A stretch of DNA of 64,000 bases. Origin: Cornus controversa (taxonomy: Eukaryota; Streptophyta; Magnoliopsida; Cornales; Cornaceae). This document shows, piece after piece, positions 11,610 to 22,004 of the stretch (within the stretch, counting starts at the first letter, position 1; the number at the start of each line of letters is the position of its first letter). The translations under genes were made by a program, and so were the position numbers. The notes under the pieces were generated by a model, which searched no databases, was not told the DNA's origin, and saw only the letters and a list, made by a program, of their open reading frames with translations. The stretch spans positions 8,108,501 through 8,172,500 of the forward strand of contig CM048852.1 of the NCBI GenBank assembly GCA_026545225.1. The letters are read 5' to 3'.

Positions 11610-12390
11610 TTATACAACACAATCAGTTGTAGAGAAATGAATAGAATATCTAGAATCAAACAATTGACTAACAGAAATTAGATTCAATGTAAGCTGAGGA
11701 ATACAATAAACGTCAGGAAGAGACAAATTAGGAGAGAGAATTGCTCCAACACCAGCCAATGGCATAGGTGTGCCATTGATAGCTGAAACTGAAATAGATG
11801 ATGGAGGTTTCTCATCCAAAAAAAGTAGATGTGAATAAAGAACAATCACTAGTCATATGATGTGTAGCACCTGAGTCAAAAACCGAAGTGGTCCGAGATA
11901 TACCTGAGGAAGCTCAAGAAGACAAACCTACAGAGGGAGAAACTAAAAGAGCATTTGGCTGATGGGTGGAAGGAAGCTTTTGCAACTGCTCAGCAATTAA
12001 CGACAATGTAGGAGCTGAAGAAGATTTCTCATCCAAAAAAAGTAGATGTGAATAAAGAACAATCACTAGTCATATGATGTGTAGCACCCGAGTCAAAAAC
12101 CCAAGTGGTCAGAGATATACCTGAGGAAGCTCAAGAAGACAAACCTACAGAGGGAGAAACTAAAAGAGCATTTGGCTGATGGGTGGAAGGAAGCTTCTGC
12201 AACTGCTCTGCAATCAACGACAACGTAGGAGCTGGAGAAGATTTCTCTTCCCCAGATGGTGCAACTGCTACAGTATATTGTTCCTTACTCTTTGAAGACT
12301 GCTGATGATGCCCGTGAATTCCCTTATTTGCCAGCTTAGGACACTGAGCCTTCCAATGACCCTTCGGGCGACAAAAGCTGCATTCAAGTT
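11610..12390 (-). pseudogene. Copia 2 gag zinc knuckle and protease remnant
   Basis: Near 12340-12385 the minus strand encodes 'CSFCRPKGHWKAQCPK', a complete CX2CX4HX4C zinc knuckle. A Q/S/P-rich spacer follows, then a protease-region segment (11610-11849; 'LTLNLISVSQLFDS'). The 217-bp duplication between them is not a multiple of three and shifts the frame. Confidence 0.8.
11808..12241. repeat. 217-bp tandem duplication inside Copia 2
   Basis: Two head-to-tail copies, 11808-12024 and 12025-12241, share ctcatccaaaaaaagtagat, a block ending aaccgaagtgg or aacccaagtgg, and gctgatgggtggaaggaagc, with only scattered substitutions. Confidence 0.9.
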
Positions 12391-12689
12391 GATTATTAAT
12401 TATCCGTACAGAGAAGCTTCAAGTAATTTAACTGAAGTTCAGTTTAACATATTAAATGGCCTAGTGTGTCTAATTTCGAAGAATGAAGGTGATATAGAAT
12501 AAGAAAACAAGATCAAATAAAGATACAGCATGAAAAATACACGGCTAAAAGGAAAAAAAAAATCATATACAGCTACAAGCCAAATCTTGAAAATTAAATA
12601 ATTGAAAGGGAAAGTGAAGCAGGAGTAGCAATCAAACACAGCAATTCCCTAGCAAGTACATGCATCATTATCTATAGTATAGGGGCTTT
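12391..12689. other. No gene seen
   Basis: Short AT-rich stretch between the broken end of Copia 2 and a SINE-like repeat. Confidence 0.4.
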
Positions 12690-12800
12690 ATAAATGTCTT
12701 ACCTACCTCTCACACTTGCACATTTTTCCCACTGGGGACTTGAATCCTCAACTTTCCAATTGAAAGGAAGAGGAGAGATACCACTTGGTCTAAAGCCCTT
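12690..12800 (-). mobile_element. tRNA-derived SINE-like repeat
   Basis: On the minus strand a Pol III A-box-like string (ttagaccaagtggtat) is followed about 35 bases later by a B-box-like string (gaggattcaagtcc). Spacing and order match tRNA-derived SINEs. No cloverleaf forms, so this is not a working tRNA gene. Ends are approximate and I saw no clear target duplication. Confidence 0.5.
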
Positions 12801-14243
12801 GATAATAGTTTTACATATCAGGCCTGTCTTGTTTGGTTATGGTATAGGCCTTATTATGTCTTATTCTTGGTCGGGATTGATTAAGTCATTCTAGGAGTTC
12901 AAAAGGTTTTATATTTGGAGTTCTAGAAAATTTTGAGTAGTTCTTTTAGGTTAGCATTTCTAAACTCTGGGAGTTCTACTTTGGCTTCGGTTTCTAGTCT
13001 TCCCTTGGGTTGTAATCCAGCCCATTAATAGTTTAGAGACTTCCATTTCGATAAAATCTTCTGTCCTATTTGGTTGTGTACTTAGAAGGTTGTGCGAGTC
13101 TTTCAGGTTTTTAAGTATAAATAATGCCTTCTCTTATGGAACAAGATGAGTGTTTAGGTAATGGCATTTCATGGTTAAAAAATGAGAGTGGAGCCCTTCA
13201 GAGAAGCATACTTTTTTTCTCTCTTTTTTTCTAAGTTGTGAAATATTACAGCAATTCACTCTCTTGCGATTGCTGAAACCTGAACCAGATGCTTTAAATT
13301 CATTGATTTCTGAACTCTGACCCGATATATCTTAGTTTGATCCGTTAACCGCCATTTCTTCATTGCAGTTTAGCACTAGGAACTAGAGGAACTCTAGGTC
13401 AGGCTATTCTACCTCATCTGAGTTCCCAATCTTGAAAATATTTGGTGCTTTGACAAAACCTGCAAAATGAGGTTTAGAGGTGTTGCATTTAAGTTGGGAG
13501 TGACTGGCAATGGAGGGATCAAATCGGTGGAAAAAAAAGAAGAAAGAAAAACAAAAAAAGGGAATGACTCGAGGGTTAGTTTTAAACTGGTGATTTGGTA
13601 CCAGATGTAGTGGCTATATGTATTGATGGTGAAACCAAATGTTGGTCAAACTATTGAATTTTTTATTTTTTATTTTTCAGAACCAAGTATTCGTGCCACA
13701 ATGGTTTAAGATAATGCAATGATCATACAAAGACTGCTTTCACTGTAGCTTATACTGAAGTCTGTAATATCTCCAAGTTGTGATACAGAGAGGCATTCAT
13801 GTCAGTTCACAATTGTATCTCTACACACGCTCATTGAATTTTGTATCTTCATTTAAACGACGTAAATATGGTAAAGATGAAGCAGGTTCACTGTTAAATG
13901 TCTGATAACTCATTTATTTAGAGTGAAGTTTAAGCAATCTGTACTTTTCTAATCGCTTTCATTTTGCATGCAAGTAACACCACCAATTCTAAATAATGTT
14001 GTGTTTAGATCTTTTGTTGAACTTTCATTATGAATTTGACTCCCCCGAAATAATTATCTGTAGTTAGTATGCAATGCTAAATCATGGAACTTCCAGTTTA
14101 TCTCTTTAGCTTTTATTGACATCCTGAGTGGTGGGAGTGGCCCAGGATATTGGGTTTTGACAAGGGGTATAAACCTCATAGCAGGCTATGAACCAAAGTT
14201 AATGTTGCAGAGGGTGCCCGAGGAGTGACTACACTGCACGCAG
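12801..14243. other. No confident gene; possible upstream exons or LTR debris
   Basis: Contains a TATA-like tataaata near 13117 with features of an LTR promoter region, but no matching partner. The plus-strand gene at 14244 should have earlier exons, and 14203-14243 (after a ttgcag) could belong to it. None could be established. Confidence 0.35.
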
Positions 14244-14959
14244 ATGCTTGGGTATCTTTAAACCAAAACTAAATGATGTAGAGGGAGAGTCTTGGGAGGA
14301 GCTCGATACATCAGAAATTGCTCATGGTGCACAATCACTGCGCTGGCTTGTATGGGTAATGATATACTTTCACTTAGATGCATTTATTTACCTGGTTATG
14401 ATTGCAAACCTTGTTGTCATGGGTCTCCCTTATTTTTAGGTCATTGCAAGACTTAGCTCAAGGAATAGTGAGGGTATCTTGCCCTCTTGTTGCCATCTTC
14501 CTGTTTTCCATTCTTAAAATTCCCCTCTTTTCTCTTTTTTTGCAGCCAAAGATCGACAAGGATTCACTGGAGAGTTTGTCAACTGAATGCCCACGCATTA
14601 TTGTAAACCCCAAGCCGTCACCCTTTGGTTATAGGGGGATTGAAGTTCCAAGAGGAGCATTACCAAATGCAGCATTGGATGATCCCTTTGTCAAGGATGT
14701 TGATCCAAAAACATGGGCAGTTTCTGGGTTTACAGCTAGGGCCACTTCTACATCTGCTTCAAACTCTAGTGAAATACCAATGGCTGAAAAATTTAGACTT
14801 GCATTTGTGGAGAGAGATACACGGTTAGCACCGAAGAGAGCGAAGAACGCGAGGCAACATCAGCGTCGTGCGGAGAGGGAATGGGTAACGGGGAGTACAA
14901 GTGCAAAAGCAATAGCTCTTGCCTCACAAGTCGGCAAATCTCTACACAACCGAAACTAG
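14244..14959 (+). CDS. Last two exons of an unrecognised plant protein
   Basis: Two exons join in phase: 14244-14355 (donor TGG|gtaatg) and 14546-14959 (acceptor ttttttgcag|CCA), ending at TAG 14957-14959. Together they give about 174 residues with a coherent composition across the junction: an acidic start ('EGESWEELDTSEIAHGAQ'), a Pro-rich middle ('NPKPSPFGYRGIEVPRGA', 'DVDPKTWAVSGF'), a Ser/Thr-rich linker, and a strongly basic Arg/Lys tail ('KRAKNARQHQRRAEREW') that could bind nucleic acid or act as a nuclear signal. I do not recognise the family. The beginning of the gene is not visible, and Copia and LTR debris lie upstream, so it may be a gene fragment. The first exon border is less certain than the second. 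Confidence 0.55.
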
Positions 14960-15952
14960 TCATAGAACACTCTGTCCTCTTCTGTTTGTGATGTATATTA
15001 TAGAAATGTAACAAATCTTTTTTTTTTGATTGACATCTATGTTGTTGTACACTACAATTTGCAAATCGATCAAATAATCTAACTTCAGATGAGACCTCTT
15101 TTTCTTCTACTGAATTTCTGAAAAATGCCCTGCAGGCTTTACTTTACCCCCATTAGCTTGTTTGTGATTTCGGTCTTGAGCAAGCTTGGTTCAATCTTGA
15201 ACAACCTTCTTGAAGAACTGCATGAGCTCATTTTATTATGCGAGAGACCATGTAATTGATGGCAATTGATTTTGACAACTTTAAATCTTTACTAAAAATA
15301 AAACTGAATATTTTTAAATCTTAATAAATTAAAGCAGAAAAAGGCATCAAATATAATATCAATTTTTTTTACGTAGAGAATTAAACCAAATCCACTGTGA
15401 GAAAAAGTAACACAAATGGCTTAACAATTTCAATTAGCTTCGTACACTAAAATTACAGTTACCAACTAATGAGATGATAAATTAAAAAAAAAATGCATTC
15501 AAAAAGTAACAAAAATGTGTCAAAACTGGAAAATTGGGTCGTCATGCGTTTGGTATTTTGGCGGATAAGACGATTGAAATCAGAAAAAAATACCCTACGG
15601 TACTTATTTTTCCACAGTTTTTGATTGAAAATGGGTCTTTTCGAGTTCAAATGACTTTGTCAAAACTAGATGAAAATTACGTTGGCATGCTCGATTGGTC
15701 TTTCGGCGGATGAGATAATTATCATACGTATCAATAAGCAAAAAAGGTGTTGTAAAGAGAATAGGGTTTTTCAGAATTTTAAGGAAAAAAAAAAATCTTA
15801 GCACTGCGCAATCAATAGAGAGATACATCAATTGACAGATTTTTCAAACAAGGTAGTTTTCAGAATTCTTTAAATGCAAATCAATTAGGATTTTTCAAAT
15901 CAAATCATGAAATCTAAAAACCCTAATGTATTAGTGCATGAACACTAAATTT
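14960..15952. other. 3' flank, no gene seen
   Basis: The first 100 bases are the probable 3' UTR of the preceding exons. The rest is AT-rich, with a loosely repeated segment at 15500-15780 (aaaact-gga/agatgaaaa and ggcggataaga/ggcggatgaga) that may be decayed repeat DNA. Confidence 0.4.
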
Positions 15953-16250
15953 TGTTGGGTGCATAAAAATCTCAATTTACCTTTATACCCTTGGATGTAT
16001 AAGACTACACTTTTGTCCTTGAGGAGCTTCAATTTCACCTTCAACCAAGAGGAAGTACCAAATTTACACTTTTGCCCTTGAATGGAGCTTCAATTTCATC
16101 CTCAAGCAAGAGAAAGTACCAAACACTAACTAACTTTTAAAATTTCTAACTAAACCAGAAATAAAAACAAAATTACATACTCTATTTTTTATCCACAAAA
16201 TATAAGTCCTATTGACCTAACAATCTCTCCTTTTTAGCAATTTCTTTGCT
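15953..16250 (-). mobile_element. Isolated short LTR with polypurine tract
   Basis: A stretch of about 270 bp starting tgttgggtgc and ending gacctaaca, then atctctcctttttagcaatt, again the polypurine signature of a minus-strand Copia element. Inside, a unit of about 75 bp containing cttcaatttcacc/atcctcaa-caagag-aagtacc is repeated in tandem (about 16020-16120). No coding region follows. Confidence 0.5.
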
Positions 16251-16669
16251 AAACCAATTAAAAACTAAACAATACATCATAAATAAAAGTAAAAAAAGAC
16301 TCAAATTTTTATTGGAATCTTCATGAACTCGATCATTAGTATATGCTACAAAAAAAAATCATGAAAATATACCGAATTATATCAATGTGTGAGATAACAA
16401 AAAACATACAAACAAATGAACGAATTGAACACTCTTGCTCCCCATTGATTTATGCTAAACAAAATAAATCAATTAACACATAAAGCAATCAAAGTAAAGC
16501 AAGTAAAAATAAAGTATCCGAGCATATGGAAGCAATATCAAGCATAATCAAAAAATTATGGACCAGAATATCATATACATTCCCCTTATTTTTGTCACAA
16601 AATTGACAAAATAAATGAAAAGAAAAGAGAACACAAAGTTAATAAATTAATTATTCACTATGCATAGTC

Positions 16670-16711
<42 letters not shown>

Positions 16712-17071
16712 TATATTCCTCGGCCTATTCTCCATGCAACCAATACCATATGGACATTGTACAGAATATCATATACATTCGTTGCGCAAGTCATTGGATG
16801 CCATATTTTTTACTTCTACTTGTATGAGATGTTTGCAAGTCAATGAGTTAATTTTTACTCGCGTCTCAAACCACGTTTCAGACATGTGTACATATATATG
16901 TGTGAGTTAGTGTGTCTGAAACAAATAAACCAACTTTTACCATGGAATACATGGGTCCTGCATGAATAAAATTTGATTTAAACTCATCATGACTCTCAAG
17001 TTCAAAATAAGGCATAACATATCTAATGCTAAATAAATAAATAAGCAAACTTAATTTATAAATACATATAA
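16251..17071. other. AT-rich intergenic DNA
   Basis: No gene seen. Holds the (AT)n run at 16673-16708. Confidence 0.45.
16673..16708. repeat. (AT)18 microsatellite
   Basis: Uninterrupted AT dinucleotide run. Confidence 0.95.
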
Positions 17072-17084
17072 TAGTCTTACAATT

Positions 17085-17216
17085 ACCAAATGACTTGTAG
17101 TTCAATGGTATAACATTCTCATCTTCAAAGAAGAGGAAGAGTTTTAGTCCGGTGTGGACAAAAAAGTATTTTGAGTCCCTCCCAACTAGAAAATATATAT
17201 ATATATATATATATAG
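17085..17216 (+). mobile_element. tRNA-derived SINE with target-site duplication
   Basis: About 130 bp with an A-box-like tagttcaatggtataac (17100) and a weak B-box-like string near 17142, ending in an AT-repeat tail. It is flanked by tagtcttacaatt (17072-17084) and tagtcttagaatt (17217-17229), a 13-bp duplication with one mismatch. Head, tail and duplication together support retroposition. Confidence 0.7.
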
Positions 17217-17612
17217 TAGTCTTAGAATTCCAAAATTTTGCAAAAGCTATCATTTGGGAGGGCTTCCACAAAAATATGATAATTGCAATTTAATTTTCCT
17301 GAGATTAAAGCATTTTGAATTTTCTTGTTTGACTTACCACTATTATTTTTCTTCTTATTGATATTATTCATAATCTTGCTATTGTTTACTATTGGTTTCT
17401 GCATTATGAAACATCATCTATTCCAATAGTGTCTTTCTTCCACATCTCTCCTACGTTGGCAGCAATAGATTTTTTTTCTTTCTTTTTTCTGTTTTATCAC
17501 AATACGAGCAATATAAAGTAGGAAACTGGACGTTCTTTAAAGTGTGAACATTTCTCTTTTGATTATTATTGGTATTAACCAATAATAATTGATAATTCAA
17601 CATTTTTAATTG

Positions 17613-18693
17613 TGTTCAACACTAAATCGGTTGGATTAGCCGATTAGAATTAACGTGTGTGCAGACATGTCAGAGTCGTTTAATCGGTTTAAAGAATTGT
17701 AGTAACCGGTCAAACTCAATATCTCTTTTGAGTATTGTGTAGAATCAGGTGATTGTGATTGTACAGTGAGAAAATACCAAACTCAGTGTTAAGCTCTTTT
17801 TTGCCTCAATTAGCTAATAAGCGCAAATAATTGCAAGACTGAATCATAAACAGGAGGGAGGTAAAAGGAGGGAGAAATAAACAGATGGACTGATAAGAAA
17901 AAATAGGGAGCAAGCAGTACGAGGGAGAAATAGAGTTAAAGAGAGATATAGAGCAATATTTGGAGAATATTGTGAGAGAGATAAATTGCAATTACTGCAA
18001 TGTTTGCATTAGTTGTGAAACCCTTAACTTGGAGTTCCTTACATTTATTTATAGAAGTTACAAGCCAACTAACTTCCTAAAACTAAGTGATAAGATAATA
18101 CAAAAATAAAATAATTACAGAAAAGAAAATAAACAATGCATATCCTAATATAACGTGTCTTCAAGTGTGTTAACTTTAGCATCTTGATCCTAGCTTGCAT
18201 AGAGCCCATCTTGATCAAAACTTATCCATATACCCCTTGTATAGCTTTTCATAACAGCATGCTACCTTTGAGTAATAAGAATCATCAATCAAGTAATATA
18301 CCCAAGCTTATCCTCATTATCCATAAAAGTCCACTTCTAATCAACTTCTATTCTCTTCACATCAATATTACAATATATTCATGTGAAATATTTTTCCACC
18401 AATTCCCGCCGGTCTTGAATATAAAAGTCTCTTATATAGGCTTGAGATGGAGTCTTTGTAACCATGAACACCTATCCTTTAACTAAGACTCCCAATAAAA
18501 TTGCAGTTCCCAAAGATAGGCTTCTCATATTGAATATAAATAGATTATAAGTGTAATTTATTTTCCAATCTTGATAGATTCATTGCCTATATTGCTTGCT
18601 ATATATCTCTTTTGATGTTTATTCTCAAATAAAGTCTTCTTGTTTATCAATACCAAAGTGGCAGCCATGTGACACCACTTTTAGGTGTCAACA
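17613..18693 (-). repeat. LARD 3' LTR (left)
   Basis: Shares with 20825-22004 the blocks cgattagaattaacgtgtgt, taagcgcaaataattgc(a/g)agac, agagatatagagcaatatt and ggtgtcaaca. Confidence 0.8.
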
Positions 18694-19739
18694 ATTGCCC
18701 CCCAATTTCAAATGTCTTATGGTTGATCAGGCCAATAAGATTTTTGAAATTTAAACCACATTAGAAGGAAATTTTCATAATCATGGATGAACTAACACTA
18801 GGACTAAAGCAGCAAATTGACAAGCTCCAAAACACTTATTAGCTTCATTTATTCTGAATCACCATCAAGATGGTTTTTATTTCACATCAGTCATATCACT
18901 CTAGCTAGTCACAATTATTTCAGAGTTACCATAAAGTTGGCTGATACCCTTCAAGGTATCGGCCATCTATAGACCCAAGATAAATTCTGCCATCCAACTT
19001 TAGCATGACATGATTACGATCGGTCGAGATCAAGTTATTGTATAGCATCATACTGGCTAATCGGACTTCTCGAAGATCGACATTGTGCCAATATACTTGA
19101 ATTTCTTCAGCAATCAGCCAAAAAGAGTTCGATCCTCAGTCGATATATGTCTTTGGGTAATATTTTCAAGTCAGCATCAACCAAGCTTTTTTATGGTGGC
19201 TGATTTTGGTATTCTTATCTTACAATTTTCATTATGCAACATGCCATCGGCCACAAAATTTTGCATTGAATGGCAAATTACTTTTCTTCCATGAGGCTGA
19301 CTTCGTCTTTATCCAACCTTGTTGCCCCAGGGTTATGAGGCTTACGTGGAGGAAGAAATTTTGCATTTTCTATGCAAATATAAGATTGATCCTTACTTAG
19401 GTCTTTTTCAAAATTGGAAGCAAATAATTTTGATATTGACATTCTTCCAGTGATTTTTGAGGCTAAGAAATCTCTTTACCTATAGTAACAACTGGCCGAT
19501 TATGGGGTATTTGAACAATAAATTGGCCGATTTGTTCAGCCATTGATCGATTATCTTCTCCATTAAAGGTTGAAAATTCGAATATTTTGTAACCATTTAG
19601 GATACTCCACCTCATTTATAAAATTTGGCCTATCAATCGGTCGGCCAACTCTTCTAATGGCCGAGCTACATTCCTGATCAACCAAATGGCCTTTGTCCTG
19701 GGCTAGCTGATTAACTCTTGGTTTTTGATTTACCACTAG

Positions 19740-20170
19740 CGGCTGATTAGCCGCTGGTGATTGATAATACTAAGGCCAACCTTGTGGTTGATTGACCACT
19801 GGCAGCTGATTTAAATTTACTGCTGGTGATTGATAGAAGTTAGGCCAACCGCATGGCTGATTGGTCATCTGTTGCCCCCCGAGTGTCGTAGGCTATAGGT
19901 TTGGGACAAAAGGTCGATTTAAGTGTCTCCACCAAACATGGTTGCCCCCCCGGGTCTAGAGGTTCTCAAGAAAGAAGAACTTGTGGGCTTCATGTGGACA
20001 AGGCTAATGAACACACGGCTGATATAGTGGCTACACTAGTGGTTGTTGCACTGTGGGTGACTGTTGGTGTATTGAAATGGTTGATTTTGATTGATTTACC
20101 ACTAGCGGCTAATTTGTCGTTGGTAGTTGATTGTAGTCTGGCCAACCTTGTGGCTGATATTTAAGCAAAA
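19740..20170 (-). pseudogene. Gag-like remnant with QP-x-GWP peptide repeats
   Basis: Read on the minus strand, this stretch encodes at least three repeats of the pattern Q-P-x-G-W-P-x-x-Y-x-Q-x-P, followed by an Asn/Gln/Pro/Val linker (for example 'QPCGWPNFYQSPAVN' and 'QPQGWP*YYQSPAANQ'). The DNA unit is about 65 bp, and stops interrupt it. Low-complexity Q/P/N repeats fit the variable region of a Gypsy gag, but no capsid or zinc-knuckle motif was seen, so that assignment is inference. Confidence 0.55.
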
Positions 20171-20195
20171 CAGGTGGCTGATTATTTTCTAGTTG

Positions 20196-20211
20196 CCCCC
20201 CCCCCCCCCCC
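20196..20211. repeat. 16-base poly-C run
   Basis: A homopolymer of cytosine inside the LARD interior, in the same context as shorter C-runs at 18697 and 19876 (ttgcccccc). Its length may be affected by sequencing error. Confidence 0.85.
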
Positions 20212-20824
20212 GCAGTGCTGGTGCAATCAGCGGATCTAACCGTCTTCCTTAATTACCATTGCCTCCTGGATTGATTGGGCCTCGGGGGTTATTTTGAGGG
20301 ATTACTTGATGTTGTGGGATAGGCTAATCATGCGGTCGTTGGTTTGTAGCCTCAATCAGTGGTGACTAATTTTTCATTTCGATTGGCTGTGTACTTGGTA
20401 GCAAATTGACCGGTGGAAACGGCTAAGGCGAAGGCAACAATGGCCTTTGTTGAGTTGATTGAGTGGTCTACTTAGTATTTGATTGATGAGCTGAATCCAT
20501 CATTTTGGACCCTTGATTTATCAGCCTGCTCTGGGTGGCTGATAAATAAGCTACTGAAGCATGAACTTCTTCAAAATGAACGTTATTATGAGCGAAACCC
20601 TCACCCATTCGGTCTATTCTTGTCGATCTCGTCAAAGCAAACGTTCATGGCTTGTATGTACTCTAATAATACTGACAACTAGATTATCAGTAGAGCTACC
20701 AGTGGCTGACCAATTTCTTCCTCATGACCATCTTCACCAATGGAAGAATTATTCGTGTTCCTTGGCTTGGGTGGCATATTTGTAATTTTTATCATTTTCG
20801 GTCCCGCTAAGCGTTGCTAAAATA

Positions 20825-22004
20825 TGTTTAACACTAAATTGGCTGGACTAGTCGATTAAAATCAACGTGTGTGCGTGTAATACCCCGCTCCACTTGATGG
20901 TATGATATTGTCCGCTTTGGGCCTGAGCCCGCACAGTTTTGCTCTTGGATTTTACCCCAAAAGACCTCATACCATTTGGAGAGAACACATTACATATAAG
21001 CACATCCCCTTCTCTAAACCCAGAAATTGTGGGATTAAGCACCCTGTAGCATGCCAGTGTGGTAGCTCAGCCCAGTGTCTCTTCTTGCACCCGCCCACAA
21101 TTGGTCAAGGTCGAACACAGTATCTCTTTTCAATCTATATAGTGAGAGAGAATACCAAACTCACAGTTAAATTCTTTTTTGCTTCAATTAAAAAGACTTT
21201 GATAAGCGCAAATAATTGCGAGACTGAATCATAGCAATGAAGGAAAAGTAGAGTTAAAGAGAGATATAGAGCAATATTCAAGGAATATCGTGATAGAGAT
21301 AAGTTGCAATTGCTGCAATATTTGAATTAGTTGTGGAACCCTTAACTTGGAGTTACATTTATTTATATAAGTTATAGACCAACTAAGTGATAAGATAATG
21401 CAAAAATAAAATTATTACAGAAAAGAAAATAAACAATTCATATCCTAATATAATGTGTCTTCAAGTCTCTTCACTTTAGCATCCTGATCCAAGATCGCAT
21501 AGAGTCCATCTTGATCAAAACTTATCCATAAAACTTATCCATATAATATAGCTCTTCATAACCGTTTGCTACCTTTGAGTGGTAAGAATTCTCAATCAAC
21601 TAATATACCCAAGCTTATCCTCATCCATCCATAAAAGCCCACTCCCAATCAACCATTATTTCCTTCTCATCAATATTACAATATATTCACGTGAAATATT
21701 GTTTCAACAATTCGCACAGGTGTTGAATATGAAAGTCTTGTATATAGGCTTGAACCATGAACAACTATCCTTTAACTGCACTTTCCAAAGATACTCTTCT
21801 CATCTTGAATATAAATAAATTACACGTGTAATTTTACCCGGTCTTTATAAAGTCCTTGCCTATATTGCTTGCTATATATCTCTTTGGAGTTTCTTCCCTA
21901 ACAAAGTCTTCAGCAAAGTGACAGCCACGAGTGTCAACACATTGTTATTAAGTGACAGTCACGTGACGCCAGTTTTGACTGTCTAACAGTTTTGGGTGTC
22001 AACA
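20825..22004 (-). repeat. LARD 5' LTR (right)
   Basis: Partner of 17613-18693. Longer because of an unrelated insertion (about 20876-21115) and partly offset by deletions. Its last 65 bases repeat gtgtcaacacattgttatt twice (about 21932 and 21997), so the true end could be either copy. Confidence 0.75.
20876..21115. mobile_element. Insertion inside the LARD right LTR
   Basis: About 240 bp beginning gtaataccccgctcc, absent from the left LTR between gtgtgtgc and the shared agtatctctttt block. It is more GC-rich than its surroundings and contains the near-palindromic stretch tttgggcctgagcccgcac. I know this as a dispersed plant sequence but cannot name its family. The borders are approximate. 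Confidence 0.5.

Larger units (their letters stand above)
8629..12390 (-). mobile_element. Copia LTR retrotransposon 2, 5'-truncated remnant
   Basis: Minus-strand Ty1/copia element with a short 3' LTR (8629-8791), RNase H, RT, integrase and the gag zinc-knuckle region in Copia order. It stops within gag near 12390; no 5' LTR or PBS is visible beyond. The short, AT-rich LTR and the 'FLLDKLSM' ending resemble the Ale/Retrofit type of Copia (inference). It carries a 217-bp internal tandem duplication at 11808-12241. Confidence 0.88.
17613..22004 (-). mobile_element. Non-autonomous LTR retrotransposon (LARD type) with gag remnant
   Basis: LTRs of about 1.1 kb at 17613-18693 and 20825-22004 enclose 2.1 kb. 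Direction is minus: next to the left LTR is attgccccccaatt, a polypurine tract on the minus strand, and inside the right LTR lies a sequence loosely like the TGGCGCCGTTGCCGGGGACC-type PBS of some plant Gypsy elements (12 of 20 bases by my alignment). LTR ends are TGTT(C/T)AACAC and GTGTCAACA. Flanks aattg and cattg suggest an eroded 5-bp duplication. No RT, integrase or protease is visible; only a decayed Q/P/N-rich reading frame remains. Confidence 0.75.

Noticed and set aside
12690..12800. Possible tRNA gene
   Set aside because: A and B box-like strings are present but no cloverleaf, anticodon arm or acceptor stem; treated as a SINE.
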